A DNA stretch of 64,000 nucleotides from Dyella amyloliquefaciens (GCF_004296575.1 NZ_SAYT01000005.1:310001-374000); one strand, 5' to 3'; positions 38,649 to 49,015 are shown, counted from the first letter of the stretch. The notes: a model not told the origin generated them from the sequence alone. Numbers and translations: made by a program.

Positions 38649-38686
38649 AACGAAAGCGCCGCGTGTTTCCACGCGGCGCTTTCGTT
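38649..38686. terminator. Bidirectional terminator
   Basis: A 17-bp perfect stem (38649-38665 with 38670-38686) around a TTTC loop, between convergent genes. Only a short T run follows. Confidence 0.82.
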
Positions 38687-38725
38687 GCCTGCACCCGCCA
38701 CGCCGCAGCGTGACAGAGCGGTTCG

Positions 38726-39766
38726 TCAGTTGAGCTTGAACACGATGCGGCGCCGGTCCTGGGCCGAGATCGGCGTACCGTTCTGCGTGGCAGGCTGGTA
38801 CTTCCAGCGGCTCACCGCCTCGACGGCTGCACGATCGAACACGTGGCGCGGCTCGGCATCGAGCACCTTCACGTCGTCGACGTTGCCTTCCGGCGTGATG
38901 GTGAAGGTCACCTCCACCCAGCCTTCCTGGTTGGCACGCACCGCCGTGGTGGGATAGCGCGGATTGACGTTGCGTACGAGCACCGGACCGTGCGTGCCTG
39001 GCGCTGCGCCGCTGTCGCCAGCCGCCGCCGTGGTGGGTGCAGCCTGTTGCTGGCGCGACGAATCGGCTGCCTGCTGCTGGGCCAGACGCGCTTGCGCCGC
39101 GCGTTGCTGCTGTTCGGCCACCGCACGCTGCTGGGCTTCGGCGGCCTGGCGATCAGCTTCGGCCTTGTCCGTTGCCGCCTTCTGCGCCGCCAGCTGTGCC
39201 GCCTTCTCCTTGTCCGACGCCTGCTGCTGTTCGCGATCCTGCAGCTTGCGCTGGGCGTCGAGCTTGGAGCGGAGGATGGTCAGCGTGTAGTTCGCCGGGT
39301 CGGCTTTAGCCAACAGGTCGATCTGGCGCTGCGCGTCATTGAAGTCACGCTGGTTGATCGACTGCTCGGCCACACTCGCGCCCACCGGGAAGGTTTCGCG
39401 CAGCGCATCGGCCGCCACCTGGTTGCCAGGCTGCTTCTCCAGCACCTTCAGGTAGAACTCGAAGGCATTGTTGCCCGCGGGTGCCAGCAGGCGTTGCTCG
39501 TTCACTGCCTTACGGGCTTCGGACAACAGCTGGTTGATGCTCATCGCCGCCACGTTGGCGGGCGGCGGTGGGGCGGCTGCACCCTGCTGCACCGGCGTAG
39601 ACGGATGCGACCCGGCTTCGGAGTCGACCAGATCCTGGTGCGGCTTGATGATGAGGAACCACGACGCTGCCGCGAGCACGGCGACGACAGCAACAATGGC
39701 GATGGCAGCGGGCCGAACGGCCCCGCGCGCACGGCGGCGCGTTTGACGAATGTATCGGGTATCCAT
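38726..39766 (-). CDS. TonB C-terminal domain protein (energy transducer-like)
   Basis: 346 residues: a single N-terminal membrane helix (about 19-40), a proline-rich stretch, an alpha-helical repeat-like region (about 72-150), a long Gln/Ala-rich coiled coil (about 170-245), then a TonB C-terminal domain (about 255-346; NPRYP-x-x-A, GWVEVTFTI-x-PEG, RWKYQPA). No ExbB/ExbD nearby. The unusually long coiled coil would let it span the periplasm as TolA does. The receptor is unknown. Confidence 0.87.
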   Translation of the reverse strand: MDTRYIRQTRRRARGAVRPAAIAIVAVVAVLAAASWFLIIKPHQDLVDSEAGSHPSTPVQQGAAAPPPPANVAAMSINQLLSEARKAVNEQRLLAPAGNNAFEFYLKVLEKQPGNQVAADALRETFPVGASVAEQSINQRDFNDAQRQIDLLAKADPANYTLTILRSKLDAQRKLQDREQQQASDKEKAAQLAAQKAATDKAEADRQAAEAQQRAVAEQQQRAAQARLAQQQAADSSRQQQAAPTTAAAGDSGAAPGTHGPVLVRNVNPRYPTTAVRANQEGWVEVTFTITPEGNVDDVKVLDAEPRHVFDRAAVEAVSRWKYQPATQNGTPISAQDRRRIVFKLN

Positions 39767-40009
39767 GATCTCTCACCGAGTGGCATCAGATACCCGCGCT
39801 TTTTCCCCCTGTGAATCCAGGAGCGGCAAACCTCCCCAGGTTCGCCGCGGCGCGGATGTGCGAAAGGTAACCGCAATGCAGCACTACGGCAAATCGCACG
39901 TAGCTTCGCGGCTGATACGCACAGCTCCAAAGGTCGTTGCGAACTTGCGCAACGGCCGTGCAGCTCGGCTAGCGACGCGCTAGGAATTTTTCGTACCCCG
40001 GAAACGAAG

Positions 40010-40075
40010 CGTCCCGGCATGGGCCGGGACGAGTCGCTCTTTCGAAGGACTCCCCCCGCGCTGGGCACCGCGGGG
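40010..40075 (-). terminator. Two hairpins downstream of metJ
   Basis: Reading leftward after metJ come CCCCGCG...CGCGGGG (40054-40075, 8-nt loop) and CGTCCCGGC...GCCGGGACG (40010-40031, 4-nt loop). Neither has a strong T run, but together they are the only termination candidates for metJ. The remainder of 39767-40115 shows no gene. Confidence 0.5.
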
Positions 40076-40115
40076 AGAAAAGTCGATGTTGCGTGTTGCC
40101 TATTATAGGTGAAGC

Positions 40116-40709
40116 TTACTTCTTGGCAGCCTTGGGGGCCTTAGCAGCCTTGGGGGCCTTGGGGGCCTTGGCAGCCTTGGTGGCCTTGACCACCTTCGCA
40201 GCAGCAGCCTTCTTCACGGTGCGCTTGGCGGTCTTCTTCACCGCCTTCTTCGCTACCTTCTTCGCAACCTTCTTGGTAGCGACCTTCTTCACGGCAGCCT
40301 TCTTGGCAGCAGCCGGGCGCTTCTTAGCAACAGCCTTCTTGGCGACCTTCTTGGCAGCCTTCTTGGCGGCCGGCTTGCGGGCAACCGGCTTCTTGGCGGC
40401 GGCCTTCTTCACAGCGGTCTTCTTGGACGCCTTCTTGGCGGCGGGTTTCTTTGCGGCTTTCTTGGCAGTGGCCATAGTTCGTCTCAGCTCCTCATCAGTT
40501 GGCAGTGGTTGCCCAGTAAAAGCATGTAGGAACGCCTCCACAAGCAAATCGCTATTGGTGGCGTGCCGAAGATTGTTTACCTGACGCCGGGTGCGTTCGT
40601 CAGATAGGGGCCTCAACACGTGCAATGGAATCGACACCGTGATCTTGCGTACTGCGCCGGCTTTTTCTCCATGCTCGATATAAGGTTTGATGAATTTCGA
40701 TATTGCCAT
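40116..40709 (-). CDS. metJ: MetJ methionine repressor with histone-H1-like C-terminal tail
   Basis: SAM-dependent ribbon-helix-helix repressor of methionine genes. Residues 1-76 match E. coli MetJ almost continuously: RKITVSIPL (beta strand, keeping the DNA-contact Lys and Thr), [18 protein letters not shown] and [13 protein letters not shown], which keeps the corepressor-site Arg, Glu and Phe. The usual last ~30 residues are missing. From about residue 79 to 197 the frame continues into Lys/Ala repeats ([21 protein letters not shown]) like histone H1 or AlgP tails. Met79 with an upstream GAGGAG (12 nt away) could also start a separate H1-like protein. ATG 40709 is chosen (GGAG 10 nt upstream), giving the MAxxKFIxPYxEHG start. 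Confidence 0.9.
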   Translation of the reverse strand: MAISKFIKPYIEHGEKAGAVRKITVSIPLHVLRPLSDERTRRQVNNLRHATNSDLLVEAFLHAFTGQPLPTDEELRRTMATAKKAAKKPAAKKASKKTAVKKAAAKKPVARKPAAKKAAKKVAKKAVAKKRPAAAKKAAVKKVATKKVAKKVAKKAVKKTAKRTVKKAAAAKVVKATKAAKAPKAPKAAKAPKAAKK

Positions 40710-40737
40710 GGCACCCGTTCTCCGTGTTCCGATGCGA

Positions 40738-40766
40738 AAGCTATTCCTGAAGATTTCAGCTGTCAA
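40738..40766 (-). promoter_or_regulatory. Candidate metJ promoter
   Basis: Minus strand TTGACA (40766-40761), 17-nt spacer, and a weak TAGCTT (40743-40738), placing the start about 22 nt before the ATG. The -35 and spacing are ideal; the -10 is poor. Confidence 0.45.
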
Positions 40767-41275
40767 TTGATTTTAAACATGAAATCAATCCGTTTCACCC
40801 ACCCCCAGGAGGGTCCAAACCCCCGTCCGGCAAGGCCTGAGGGGGGTCTTGATGCATTTTTGATCAGACGTCCATACCGCTAAACAAAACCATGCATCGA
40901 TTATCTCAAAATGCTTAAAACCACTTAAAACAAGGCATATAGCCCAAATAAGGCCAATCGCCCGCAATCGCCTGTCTCATCCATCCTGCGCGGCTATCTC
41001 ACGCCGTGCGCGCCTCTCCGGCACCCCGTTTTGGATGAACGAAACACGACTGAAAATATTCTTCGGCCGGCGGGGACAGAATGCCGCCCCAACCCCGCCG
41101 ACCGACGCCCAAGGTCGCCGAGCGACCGGTACGAAGGTTCACCCCGCCCTGCTCGCCGCCCCTCGTCTTGGACTTCTATCGGCATGGATGGCGAGATGCA
41201 TCGCATCGATTTTTCGAAGCCGCCGGACGCCGAACGCACGCCTGATCGAACGTGATGCACGACACGTCGACGCCC
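40767..41275. other. Long intergenic region between metJ and gcvH
   Basis: About 500 bases without a convincing gene; short frames on both strands are Arg-rich and lack ribosome sites. It is noticeably AT-richer from 40750 to 40960. AGACGTCC followed by ATACCGCT (40866-40881) resembles two tandem met boxes (7/8 and 5/8 matches) but lies about 135 bases above the predicted metJ start, so a role in metJ autoregulation is doubtful. Confidence 0.4.
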
Positions 41276-41309
41276 AAAAAGACGCCGGCCGCTTGAGGCG
41301 GCCGGCGTC
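41276..41309 (-). terminator. Terminator of gcvH
   Basis: GACGCCGGCCGC paired with GCGGCCGGCGTC (12 bp, 5-nt loop), followed on the minus strand by TTTTT. Confidence 0.92.
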
Positions 41310-41332
41310 GGGTGAAGCATCGAACGCGGGGA

Positions 41333-41728
41333 TCAGTGATCTTCGTTTTCGATCAGTTCCGCGTAGGCGTCAGCGTCGAGCAGCTCGCCCAGTTCGCCGC
41401 GGTCGCTGGCGCGGACGAGGAAGATCCAGCCATCGCCGAAAGCGTCTTCGTTGATGGTTTCCGGCTTGTCATTGAGGTTCTCGTTGACCGCCACGATCTC
41501 GCCGGACACCGGGCTGTAGATGTCCGAGGCGGCCTTGACCGACTCGACCACGGCCACGCCATGACCGGCCTGCACGGAAGCGCCGATCTCGGGCAGCTCC
41601 ACGTAAACCAGGTCGCCCAACTGGCCCTGGGCATGGTCGGAAATGCCCACGCGCACCAGGCCGTCGTCTTCGACGCGAGCCCATTCGTGGGACTTGAGGA
41701 ATTTCAGATCGCCGGGAATCTCGCTCAT
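41333..41728 (-). CDS. gcvH: Glycine cleavage system H protein
   Basis: Lipoyl carrier that shuttles the aminomethyl group between the P, T and L proteins. 131 residues; the lipoylated lysine is Lys65 in VESVKAASD, and [11 protein letters not shown] begins the domain. Lies 105 bases after gcvT on the same strand, so gcvT-gcvH form an operon; gcvP is not in the window. Confidence 0.97.
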   Translation of the reverse strand: MSEIPGDLKFLKSHEWARVEDDGLVRVGISDHAQGQLGDLVYVELPEIGASVQAGHGVAVVESVKAASDIYSPVSGEIVAVNENLNDKPETINEDAFGDGWIFLVRASDRGELGELLDADAYAELIENEDH

Positions 41729-41833
41729 GATCGAATCCAGTCGTTGATATCGGGTGAAGGGTGAAGCGGCAATTCTAGCCGCTTCGCCTGCTCGGCAACA
41801 TGGGATGCATGCCGCCGTGGAAGTAATGCGGCG

Positions 41834-42934
41834 TCAGACGCCCTCGCAAGGCTTGCCGTCGCGCACGAAGGGATACTTCACCACGCGCACCGGCACTTCG
41901 CGGCCGCGAATGTCCACGCGCACCTCGCCCGGCTCGCCGGCGGGAATACGCGCGAATGCGACCGCCTTGTTGAGCGTCGGAGCAAAGCTGCCGGAGAGGA
42001 TCTCGCCAGGGCCGTTGGCGGTGAGCACGGTCTGGCCATGGCGCAGCACGCCCTTGTCGTCCAGCACCAGGCCGACCATCACGCGTTTCACGCCGTCGGC
42101 CTTCTGTGCTTCCAGCGCCTTGCGACCGATGAAGTCACGGCCTTCGTCCAGCGCGATGGTCCAGCCAAGGTTGGCCTCCCACGGCGACACGTCGTCGTCC
42201 ATATCCTGGCCGTAAAGGTTCATGCCCGCTTCCAGACGCAGCGTATCGCGCGCGCCGAGGCCGGCCGGGGCAACGCCCGCAGCAACGAGCGCATCCCACA
42301 AGGCGACGGCCTGGTCCTGCGGCACGACGATCTCGAAGCCGTCCTCGCCCGTGTAGCCGGTGCGTGCCACGAACAGCGGCATGCCGTGCGGACCTTGCGC
42401 GGCCGCTGCGGCGAACTTGCCAAGCTTGCCAATGCGCTCATGGTCCACTTCGGCCAGCAGGCCGATCACCTTGGCGCGGGCATTGGGGCCCTGCACGGCG
42501 ATCATGGCGAAGTCGGGGCGTTCCTTGACCTGCACGTCGAAGGCCTTGGCGTGCTGCTCGATCCACGCCAGGTCCTTCGCGCGGGTGGCCGCGTTCACGA
42601 CCAGACGGAAGAATTCCTCGCCCAGGAAATAGACGATCAGGTCGTCCACCACGCCGCCCTGCTCGTTGAGCATGCAGGTATACAGGGCCTTGCCCTGCAC
42701 CTTCAGCTTGTCGACGCTGTTGGCCACGAGGTGGCGCAGGAACTCACGCGTGCGCGGGCCATGCAGGTCGACCACCGTCATGTGGGACACGTCGAACATG
42801 CCGGCATCGCGGCGCACGACGTGATGTTCCTCGATCTGCGAGCCGTAGTTGATCGGCATGTCCCAGCCGCCGAAATCGACCATGCGCGCACCCAGCGCGC
42901 GGTGGGTGTCATTGAGTACGGTCTTCTCGGTCAT
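41834..42934 (-). CDS. gcvT: Glycine cleavage system T protein (aminomethyltransferase)
   Basis: Transfers the methylene from H-protein-bound aminomethyl to tetrahydrofolate. 366 residues, with the family phrases [27 protein letters not shown] and the C-terminal barrel with [14 protein letters not shown]. Together with sdaA, metX and MetJ it belongs to one-carbon/serine/methionine metabolism. No glycine riboswitch motif is visible in its leader. Confidence 0.97.
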   Translation of the reverse strand: MTEKTVLNDTHRALGARMVDFGGWDMPINYGSQIEEHHVVRRDAGMFDVSHMTVVDLHGPRTREFLRHLVANSVDKLKVQGKALYTCMLNEQGGVVDDLIVYFLGEEFFRLVVNAATRAKDLAWIEQHAKAFDVQVKERPDFAMIAVQGPNARAKVIGLLAEVDHERIGKLGKFAAAAAQGPHGMPLFVARTGYTGEDGFEIVVPQDQAVALWDALVAAGVAPAGLGARDTLRLEAGMNLYGQDMDDDVSPWEANLGWTIALDEGRDFIGRKALEAQKADGVKRVMVGLVLDDKGVLRHGQTVLTANGPGEILSGSFAPTLNKAVAFARIPAGEPGEVRVDIRGREVPVRVVKYPFVRDGKPCEGV

Positions 42935-42960
42935 CGCAGTCGTGCTCTGGGGAAAGCGAC

Positions 42961-42990
42961 ATTATCGCCGGGGGCGTGGATACATTCCAA
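42961..42990 (-). promoter_or_regulatory. Candidate gcvT promoter
   Basis: Minus strand TTGGAA (42990-42985), 18-nt spacer, GATAAT (42966-42961); predicted start about 20 nt before the gcvT ATG. Confidence 0.55.
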
Positions 42991-43139
42991 GCCGAGTGCG
43001 GTGTGTCGCGACGTGCGCGTGCGTATCGCACGCGTCGTGCAGCGCAACATGCCATGACTGTGGCTTCTCCTGCCTTCTCGCGGCGTCATGCTGGTGAAAG
43101 CCAGGACGCCGCCGTCGCATTGCCACGTCCTTGGCGACG

Positions 43140-45026
43140 TCAGCGGGATGGTGGCGTGCCCTGCCCGCCCAGCAACTGCTCGACCACCTGTTCCGCCAGT
43201 TCCTCCGGCCGCAACCCCGCCGTGCGCAGATGCAGCTCGGCCTGCTCCGGCGCTTCGTAAGGAGAATCGATGCCGGTGAAGTTGATGATTTCGCCGGCGC
43301 GCGCCTTGCGGTAAAGCCCCTTCGGGTCGCGGCGCTCGCATTCTTCCAGGGTGGTGTCGACGAACACCTCGAGGAACTCGCCTTCGTCGAACCGGCCACG
43401 GGCAAAGCGGCGCTCGCTCTGGAACGGCGAGATCACGCAGACCAGCACGATCAGCCCGGCGTCGACCATCAGGTGTGCCACCTCGGCCACGCGACGCACG
43501 TTCTCCACGCGCGCCTCCGCCGTGAAGCCCAGGTCCTTGTTCAGGCCGTGGCGCAGGTTGTCGCCGTCCAGCATGTAGGTGTGATAACCCAGCGCATGCA
43601 GACGGCGCTCGACCAGGTTGGCGATGGTCGACTTGCCCGCACCGGACAGGCCGGTGAACCACAGGCAGCGCGCCTGCTGGCCCTTGCTGAGGCTGCGCGC
43701 CTGCTTGTCCAGGTCGGTGTGCTGCCAGTGCACGTTGGCGGCGCGGCGCAAGGCAAAGTCCAGCATGCCGCAGCCGACGGTGGCGTTGGTCTGCCGGTCG
43801 ATCAGCACGAAGCCGCCCAGCGTGCGGTTGTCCGCGTAGGCCTCGAATGCGATCGCATGGTCGAGATCGAGATTGCAGTAGCCGACTTCGTTTAGCTCCA
43901 ACCGGCGCGCGGCCAGCTCGGCCTGCGTATTGACGTCGACCTTGTGCTTGATGGTGGTGATGCGCGCATTGACCGTGCGCGCACCGATCTTCAGCCAGTA
44001 GGCACGATTGGGCAGCAGGGGTTCGTCGCCCATCCACAGCACATGCGCGGCGAACTGGTCGGCCACGGGCGCCGGGCGAGCAGCATCGGCGATCACGTCG
44101 CCTCGGCTCACGTCGATTTCACGGTCCAGCGTCAGCGTCACCGCCTGGCCGTCCGAAGCGTGCGGAAGATCGCCGTCGGCGGTGACGATGCGCTCGATGC
44201 GCGCACGCCGCATGGCCGGCTGCACCACGACTTCGCTGCCCACCGCGATGCGGCCGCCGCACACAGTGCCGGCGTAACCGCGAAACGAGGCATCCGGGCG
44301 GTTCACCCATTGCACCGGCATGCGGAACTCGACGCCTTGCGCAGTGGCGGTATCGGCCGATTCCAGCAACTCAAGCAGGCTGGGGCCGTCGTACCACGCC
44401 ATGCGGTCGGAGCGGTGGCCTACGTTGTCGCCGCTCGGCGCCACCACGGGCAAGCAATGGACCTGGGCGATACCCAGTTGTGCGGCTAGCTCACGGTACT
44501 CGTGGGCGATGGCGGCGTAGATGTCCTCACGGCAATCCACCAGATCCATCTTGTTGATCGCCACCACCACCTGACGGATGCCCATCAGGGCACAGATATA
44601 GGTGTGCCGGCGCGTCTGCGGCAGCACGCCCTTGCGCGCGTCGATGAGCACCACCGCCAGCCCGGCATTGGACGCGCCGGTGGCCATGTTGCGGGTGTAC
44701 TGCTCGTGTCCGGGGCAATCAGCCACGATGAAGCTGCGTCGCGGGGTATGAAAATAGCGATACGCCACGTCGATCGTGATGCCCTGCTGGCGCTCGGCAT
44801 CGAGGCCGTCGGTGAGCAGGGAGAAATCCAGCGCATCGGGCGCGTCCGCATGCAGCTTGCGGCTGTCACGCGCCAGCGCGGCGAGCTGGTCGTCCGGCAC
44901 CATGCCGGTGTCGTACAGCAGGCGCCCCAGCAGGGTGCTCTTGCCATCATCGACGCTGCCGCAGGTGATGAAGCGCAACAATTGGGTGGAAGCTTGCGAG
45001 GCGGGCGCGGTGTCCAGGGTCGCCAT
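43140..45026 (-). CDS. cysNC: Bifunctional sulfate adenylyltransferase large subunit / APS kinase
   Basis: 628 residues joining two sulfate-activation steps: an EF-Tu-like GTPase (CysN, about 1-430) with [22 protein letters not shown] and NKMDLVD, and an APS kinase (CysC, about 440-620) with P-loop GLSGAGKST and [15 protein letters not shown]. With CysD it makes APS from sulfate and ATP, then phosphorylates it to PAPS. The ATG overlaps the cysD stop (TGATG). This fusion is common in Xanthomonadales and rhizobia (NodQ). Confidence 0.96.
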   Translation of the reverse strand: MATLDTAPASQASTQLLRFITCGSVDDGKSTLLGRLLYDTGMVPDDQLAALARDSRKLHADAPDALDFSLLTDGLDAERQQGITIDVAYRYFHTPRRSFIVADCPGHEQYTRNMATGASNAGLAVVLIDARKGVLPQTRRHTYICALMGIRQVVVAINKMDLVDCREDIYAAIAHEYRELAAQLGIAQVHCLPVVAPSGDNVGHRSDRMAWYDGPSLLELLESADTATAQGVEFRMPVQWVNRPDASFRGYAGTVCGGRIAVGSEVVVQPAMRRARIERIVTADGDLPHASDGQAVTLTLDREIDVSRGDVIADAARPAPVADQFAAHVLWMGDEPLLPNRAYWLKIGARTVNARITTIKHKVDVNTQAELAARRLELNEVGYCNLDLDHAIAFEAYADNRTLGGFVLIDRQTNATVGCGMLDFALRRAANVHWQHTDLDKQARSLSKGQQARCLWFTGLSGAGKSTIANLVERRLHALGYHTYMLDGDNLRHGLNKDLGFTAEARVENVRRVAEVAHLMVDAGLIVLVCVISPFQSERRFARGRFDEGEFLEVFVDTTLEECERRDPKGLYRKARAGEIINFTGIDSPYEAPEQAELHLRTAGLRPEELAEQVVEQLLGGQGTPPSR

Positions 45027-45928
45027 CAGAAATAACCCTCCTGCTTCTTGCGCTCCATGGACGCATTGCCGTCATGGTCGATCACCCGGCCCTGGCGCTC
45101 GGAACTGCGCGATGCCGCCATCTCGTCGATGACCTTGTCCAGGGTGTCGGCCGAGGACTCCACCGCGCCGGTCAACGGATAGCAGCCCAGCGTGCGAAAG
45201 CGCACCTCTCGCATCTGCACTGCTTCGCCCTCGCGCAGCGTGAAGCGCTCGTCGTCGACCATGATCAGCGCGCCGTCCCGCTCCACCACCGGACGGGGCT
45301 TGGCGAAGTACAGCGGTACCACCGGGATGTTCTCCCGGCGGATGTAGTTCCACACGTCCATTTCGGTCCAGTTGGACAGGGGGAACACGCGCACGCTCTC
45401 CCCCTGCTGGATCTGCGTGTTGTACGTGTGCCACAGCTCCGGTCGCTGGTGCTTGGGATCCCAGCGGTGCTGGGCGTTGCGGAAGGAAAACACGCGCTCC
45501 TTGGCGCGCGACTTTTCCTCGTCACGGCGGGCACCGCCGATGGCCGCGTCGAAACCGTACTTGTCCAGCGCCTGCTTCAGCCCCGCCGTCTTCATCACGT
45601 CGGTGTGCACCGCCGAGCCATGCGTCAGCGGCGAGATACCCTGGCGCAATCCTTCCTCGTTGACGTGCACCAGCACCTCGACGTCGCCCGCGGCCGCGAC
45701 CTGCTCGCGAAAAGCAATCATCTCGCGGAACTTCCAGGTGGTGTCCACGTGCAGCAGCGGCATCGGCGGGCGGGCCGGATAGAAGGCCTTGCGCAACAGG
45801 TGCAGCAGGACCGAGGAATCCTTGCCGATGGAATAGAGCATCACCGGGCGCCGGAACGCGGCCGCGGTCTCGCGGAAGATGTGGATGCCCTCGGCCTCGA
45901 GTGCGTCCAGATGGGACAAGTGGGACAT
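45026..45928 (-). CDS. cysD: Sulfate adenylyltransferase small subunit
   Basis: 300-residue ATP sulfurylase catalytic subunit (E. coli CysD 302) of the PP-loop family, with [12 protein letters not shown] as the pyrophosphatase loop and the [15 protein letters not shown] segment. First gene of cysD-cysNC. The frame is open 74 codons further, but the ATG at 45928 begins the standard [24 protein letters not shown] N terminus. The 189-bp gap to the divergent MCE operon has no recognised operator. Confidence 0.96.
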   Translation of the reverse strand: MSHLSHLDALEAEGIHIFRETAAAFRRPVMLYSIGKDSSVLLHLLRKAFYPARPPMPLLHVDTTWKFREMIAFREQVAAAGDVEVLVHVNEEGLRQGISPLTHGSAVHTDVMKTAGLKQALDKYGFDAAIGGARRDEEKSRAKERVFSFRNAQHRWDPKHQRPELWHTYNTQIQQGESVRVFPLSNWTEMDVWNYIRRENIPVVPLYFAKPRPVVERDGALIMVDDERFTLREGEAVQMREVRFRTLGCYPLTGAVESSADTLDKVIDEMAASRSSERQGRVIDHDGNASMERKKQEGYF

Positions 45929-46117
45929 ATGTTGCGTCACTGGCCTTGGACTTGGACACCCGGCAACCGGGCGGTCAAGCGGTGAATCTAGCGGAAAAGG
46001 ACGGGACAAACAGCGTCGCCACCCGAAGGAAGCAGAGAACGCACCAAGGACATCCCCGCCGACCGGCACCATCGTTTCGTCACCTGCCATGCGCAAGACT
46101 CCACTACCATCCGCCTC

Positions 46118-47263
46118 ATGAACCCATCGATGGCGACAGGAAGCGCACAACTCGATGCCACCGCCACACCGCCGTGCCTGCGTGTGTCAGGTGACTGGAC
46201 GCTGGTTCATTACGCGACGCTGGAACACACCATCGCGGCCCTGAAAAGCCGGTTGGACAAGGCGACGCCCATCGATCTGAGCGGGCTGGGCTCGCTGGAT
46301 ACCGCCGGCGCCTCGCTGCTCGCAGGCCTGCTGGGCGCGGCGCGCCTGGGCGACCTGGCCCATGCCGATCCCAGCCTGCCATCCGCCCAGCGCGCCCTGC
46401 TGCAGACGGTCGGCAAAGCCATGGCCGACTATGTCGAGCCCAAGCCTCGCCCGCGCGGCAATACCGCCCTCGAACTGCTGGCGCGCATCGGCGCGGCGAT
46501 GGAACACATCTACCACCAGCAAGTCCAGCTACTGGGTTTCATCGGCCTCACCCTGGAAACCTTCGTCCGCACGGTATGGCGACCGCGTCGCTGGCGCGTG
46601 ACTTCGCTGGTGGCGCACGTGGAGGAAACCGGCCTGGATGCCGTGCCCATCGTCGCCCTGCTCACCTTCATGGTGGGCGCGGTGGTGGCCTTCCTCGGCT
46701 CCACCGTGCTTAAGGATTTCGGCGCCACCATCTATACGGTGGATCTGGTCGCGTACTCGTTCCTGCGCGAGTTCGGCGTGCTGCTCACCGCCATCCTGAT
46801 GGCCGGCCGCACCGCCAGCGCGTTCACCGCGCAGATCGGTTCGATGAAGGCGAACGAGGAGATCGACGCCATCCGCGCGCTGGGACTGGACCCGATGGAG
46901 CTGCTGGTGCTGCCCCGCGTGCTCGCCATGCTCGCCTCGCTGCCGATGCTCACCTTCCTGGCGATGATCGCCGGCCTCATCGGCGGAGGGCTGGTGTGCG
47001 CACTGGTGCTGGATATCCCGCCGGTGATGTTCCTCAACCTGGTGAAGTCGGACATCGGCGTGCAGCACTTCCTGGTCGGTATGGCGAAGGCGCCGATATT
47101 CGCGTTCCTGATCGCGGTGATCGGCTGCCTGGAGGGCTTCAAGGTCACCGGCAGCGCTGAATCGGTGGGCGAACACACCACCTCCGCCGTGGTGCAGTCG
47201 ATCTTCGTGGTGATCCTGCTCGATGCCATCGCCGCGCTGTTCTATATGGAGATGGGCTGGTGA
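46118..47263 (+). CDS. MlaE-type ABC permease with N-terminal STAS domain
   Basis: 381 residues: an N-terminal STAS domain (about 20-105, with [14 protein letters not shown]) fused to a MlaE/YrbE permease (about 120-381; five helices, [16 protein letters not shown] near the end). In E. coli the STAS protein MlaB is separate and regulates the ATPase; here it is built into the permease. First gene of a four-gene phospholipid/lipid transport operon of the MCE class. A second in-frame ATG is at 46130. Confidence 0.92.
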   Translation: MNPSMATGSAQLDATATPPCLRVSGDWTLVHYATLEHTIAALKSRLDKATPIDLSGLGSLDTAGASLLAGLLGAARLGDLAHADPSLPSAQRALLQTVGKAMADYVEPKPRPRGNTALELLARIGAAMEHIYHQQVQLLGFIGLTLETFVRTVWRPRRWRVTSLVAHVEETGLDAVPIVALLTFMVGAVVAFLGSTVLKDFGATIYTVDLVAYSFLREFGVLLTAILMAGRTASAFTAQIGSMKANEEIDAIRALGLDPMELLVLPRVLAMLASLPMLTFLAMIAGLIGGGLVCALVLDIPPVMFLNLVKSDIGVQHFLVGMAKAPIFAFLIAVIGCLEGFKVTGSAESVGEHTTSAVVQSIFVVILLDAIAALFYMEMGW

Positions 47264-48075
47264 ATGCGATCGCCAAACCCCAGCCGCAGGACGACGTGAT
47301 CCAGGTGCGCGACCTGGTCAACCGCTTCGGCACGCAGACCGTGCATGAGCATCTGGACCTGGACGTGCGCCGTGGCGAGATCCTCGGGGTGGTGGGCGGC
47401 TCGGGCACCGGCAAGTCGGTGCTGCTGCGTAGCATCGTGGGCCTGCGTCGACCCACCTCCGGCCAAGTGCACGTATTCGGCCAGGACCTGCTCAGGCTTT
47501 CGCCCGACCAGCGCTCACAGGTGGAGCGACGCTTCGGCGTGCTGTTCCAGAACGGCGCCCTGTTCTCCTCGCTCAACATCGTGGAGAACGTGGCGATGCC
47601 GCTGATCGAGCACGCCGGCCTTGCACGGCCCGAGGCGCAGGCGCTGGCTGGCGTGAAGCTCGCACTGGCCGGTCTGCCGGCGGGCGCGGAGACCAAGTAT
47701 CCGTCGGAGCTCTCGGGCGGCATGGTGAAGCGTGCCGCGCTGGCGCGCGCACTCGCGCTCGATCCGGAGATCCTGTTTCTGGATGAGCCCACCGCCGGCC
47801 TGGATCCCATCAGCGCCGCGGCGTTCGACCAGTTGATCCTGACCCTGCGCAACGCGCTGGGACTCACCGTGTTCCTGGTCACCCACGACCTGGACACGCT
47901 CTACACCATCTGCGATCGCGTGGCCGTGCTGTCGCAGAAGAAAGTGCTGGTGGTTGGCCCGCTCGACGTCGTCGCCGAGAACAGCGACCCGTGGGTGCAG
48001 GCGTATTTCCACGGCCCGCGCGGCCGCGCCGCGGAAGAGGCGCACCCACGCGAACCATCCTCCGAGGTGAAGTGA
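47260..48075 (+). CDS. MlaF-type ABC transporter ATPase
   Basis: 271 residues with Walker A GGSGTGKS, Q-loop, signature LSGGM, Walker B ILFLDEPTAGLDP and the H-loop His in VTHDLDT. Energises the MCE transporter at the inner membrane. The GTG start overlaps the permease stop (GTGA), so translation is coupled. Confidence 0.94.
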   Translation: MNAIAKPQPQDDVIQVRDLVNRFGTQTVHEHLDLDVRRGEILGVVGGSGTGKSVLLRSIVGLRRPTSGQVHVFGQDLLRLSPDQRSQVERRFGVLFQNGALFSSLNIVENVAMPLIEHAGLARPEAQALAGVKLALAGLPAGAETKYPSELSGGMVKRAALARALALDPEILFLDEPTAGLDPISAAAFDQLILTLRNALGLTVFLVTHDLDTLYTICDRVAVLSQKKVLVVGPLDVVAENSDPWVQAYFHGPRGRAAEEAHPREPSSEVK

Positions 48076-48076
48076 T

Positions 48077-49015
48077 ATGGAAACCCGCGCCCATCATGTG
48101 TTGATCGGCCTGTTCACCATGATCGTCGTGGTGGCCGCCCTGCTGTTCGGCCTGTGGCTGGCCAAGTCGAGTTCCGACCGCCAGTTCTCCTACTACCAGG
48201 TGGTCTTCAACGAGGCCGTCACCGGGCTCTCGCAGGGCAGCGCCGTGCAATACAACGGCATCAAGGTGGGCGACGTCACCCAGCTCAAGCTCGACAAGCA
48301 GGACCCGCGCAAGGTGCTGGCCTGGATCCGCCTCGGCGGCGACACGCCGGTGCGCCAGGACACGCACGCGAAGCTCGCTCTGACCGGCGTGACCGGCCTG
48401 GCGGTCATCCAGCTCAGCGGCGGCTCGCCCGGCAGTCCGCCGTTGGAGAGCAAGACCGGTGAGCTGCCGGTGATCGTCGCCGACCCCTCGCCGCTCAGCC
48501 GCATTCTCGCCAACGGCGAAGACCTGGTCATGAACATCAACGACGTGGTGGCACGCGCCAGCGCCCTGCTCTCGCCCGAGAACATGGACCGCATCAGCCG
48601 CACGCTCGATCACCTGGACAAGGCCACCGGCGCCATCGCCGACCAGCGTGACGACATTCGCACCCTGCTCAAGCAACTGGCGGAAGCGAGCAAGCAGGCC
48701 AACGACACCCTGGCACAGACCCAGAAACTGGTGCAGACCGCCAATGGCCTGGTCGACAACCAGGGCAAGGCCACGCTCGACAGCGCCAGGAATGCGCTGG
48801 CCTCGGTGGAGCGCGTTACCGCCAACATGGACCAGTTGCTCAGCGACAATCGCGCCGCGATCAACGGCGGCATGCAGGGCTTCAGCGAACTGGCGCCGGC
48901 CATTCGCGAGCTGCGCGACGCCGCCGGTTCGCTGCGAGGCGTCACGCGCCGCCTCGACGACAACCCGACCGGCTTCCTGTTGGGCCGCGACCGCAGCAAG
49001 GAGTTCGTGCCATGA
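48077..49015 (+). CDS. MCE-domain (MlaD-like) substrate-binding protein
   Basis: 312 residues: an N-terminal membrane anchor (about 9-29) and a single MCE domain (about 38-118; VTGLSQGSAVQYNGIKVGDV), then a long helical region (about 150-290) that in this family forms a hexameric tube or needle. It is longer than E. coli MlaD (183) and closer to single-MCE proteins with an extended helical tail. Binds lipids in the periplasm. Confidence 0.92.
   Translation: METRAHHVLIGLFTMIVVVAALLFGLWLAKSSSDRQFSYYQVVFNEAVTGLSQGSAVQYNGIKVGDVTQLKLDKQDPRKVLAWIRLGGDTPVRQDTHAKLALTGVTGLAVIQLSGGSPGSPPLESKTGELPVIVADPSPLSRILANGEDLVMNINDVVARASALLSPENMDRISRTLDHLDKATGAIADQRDDIRTLLKQLAEASKQANDTLAQTQKLVQTANGLVDNQGKATLDSARNALASVERVTANMDQLLSDNRAAINGGMQGFSELAPAIRELRDAAGSLRGVTRRLDDNPTGFLLGRDRSKEFVP

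Noticed and set aside
40866-40881. MetJ autoregulatory operator of metJ
   Set aside because: One good and one poor met box, about 135 bases upstream of the likely start; too far and too weak to claim.
41035-41454. Plus-strand gene between metJ and gcvH
   Set aside because: Arg-rich translation, runs across the gcvH terminator and antisense to gcvH, no Shine-Dalgarno.
42935-43139. Glycine riboswitch upstream of gcvT
   Set aside because: The leader lacks the conserved glycine-aptamer core, and the predicted promoter leaves only about 20 nt of untranslated leader.
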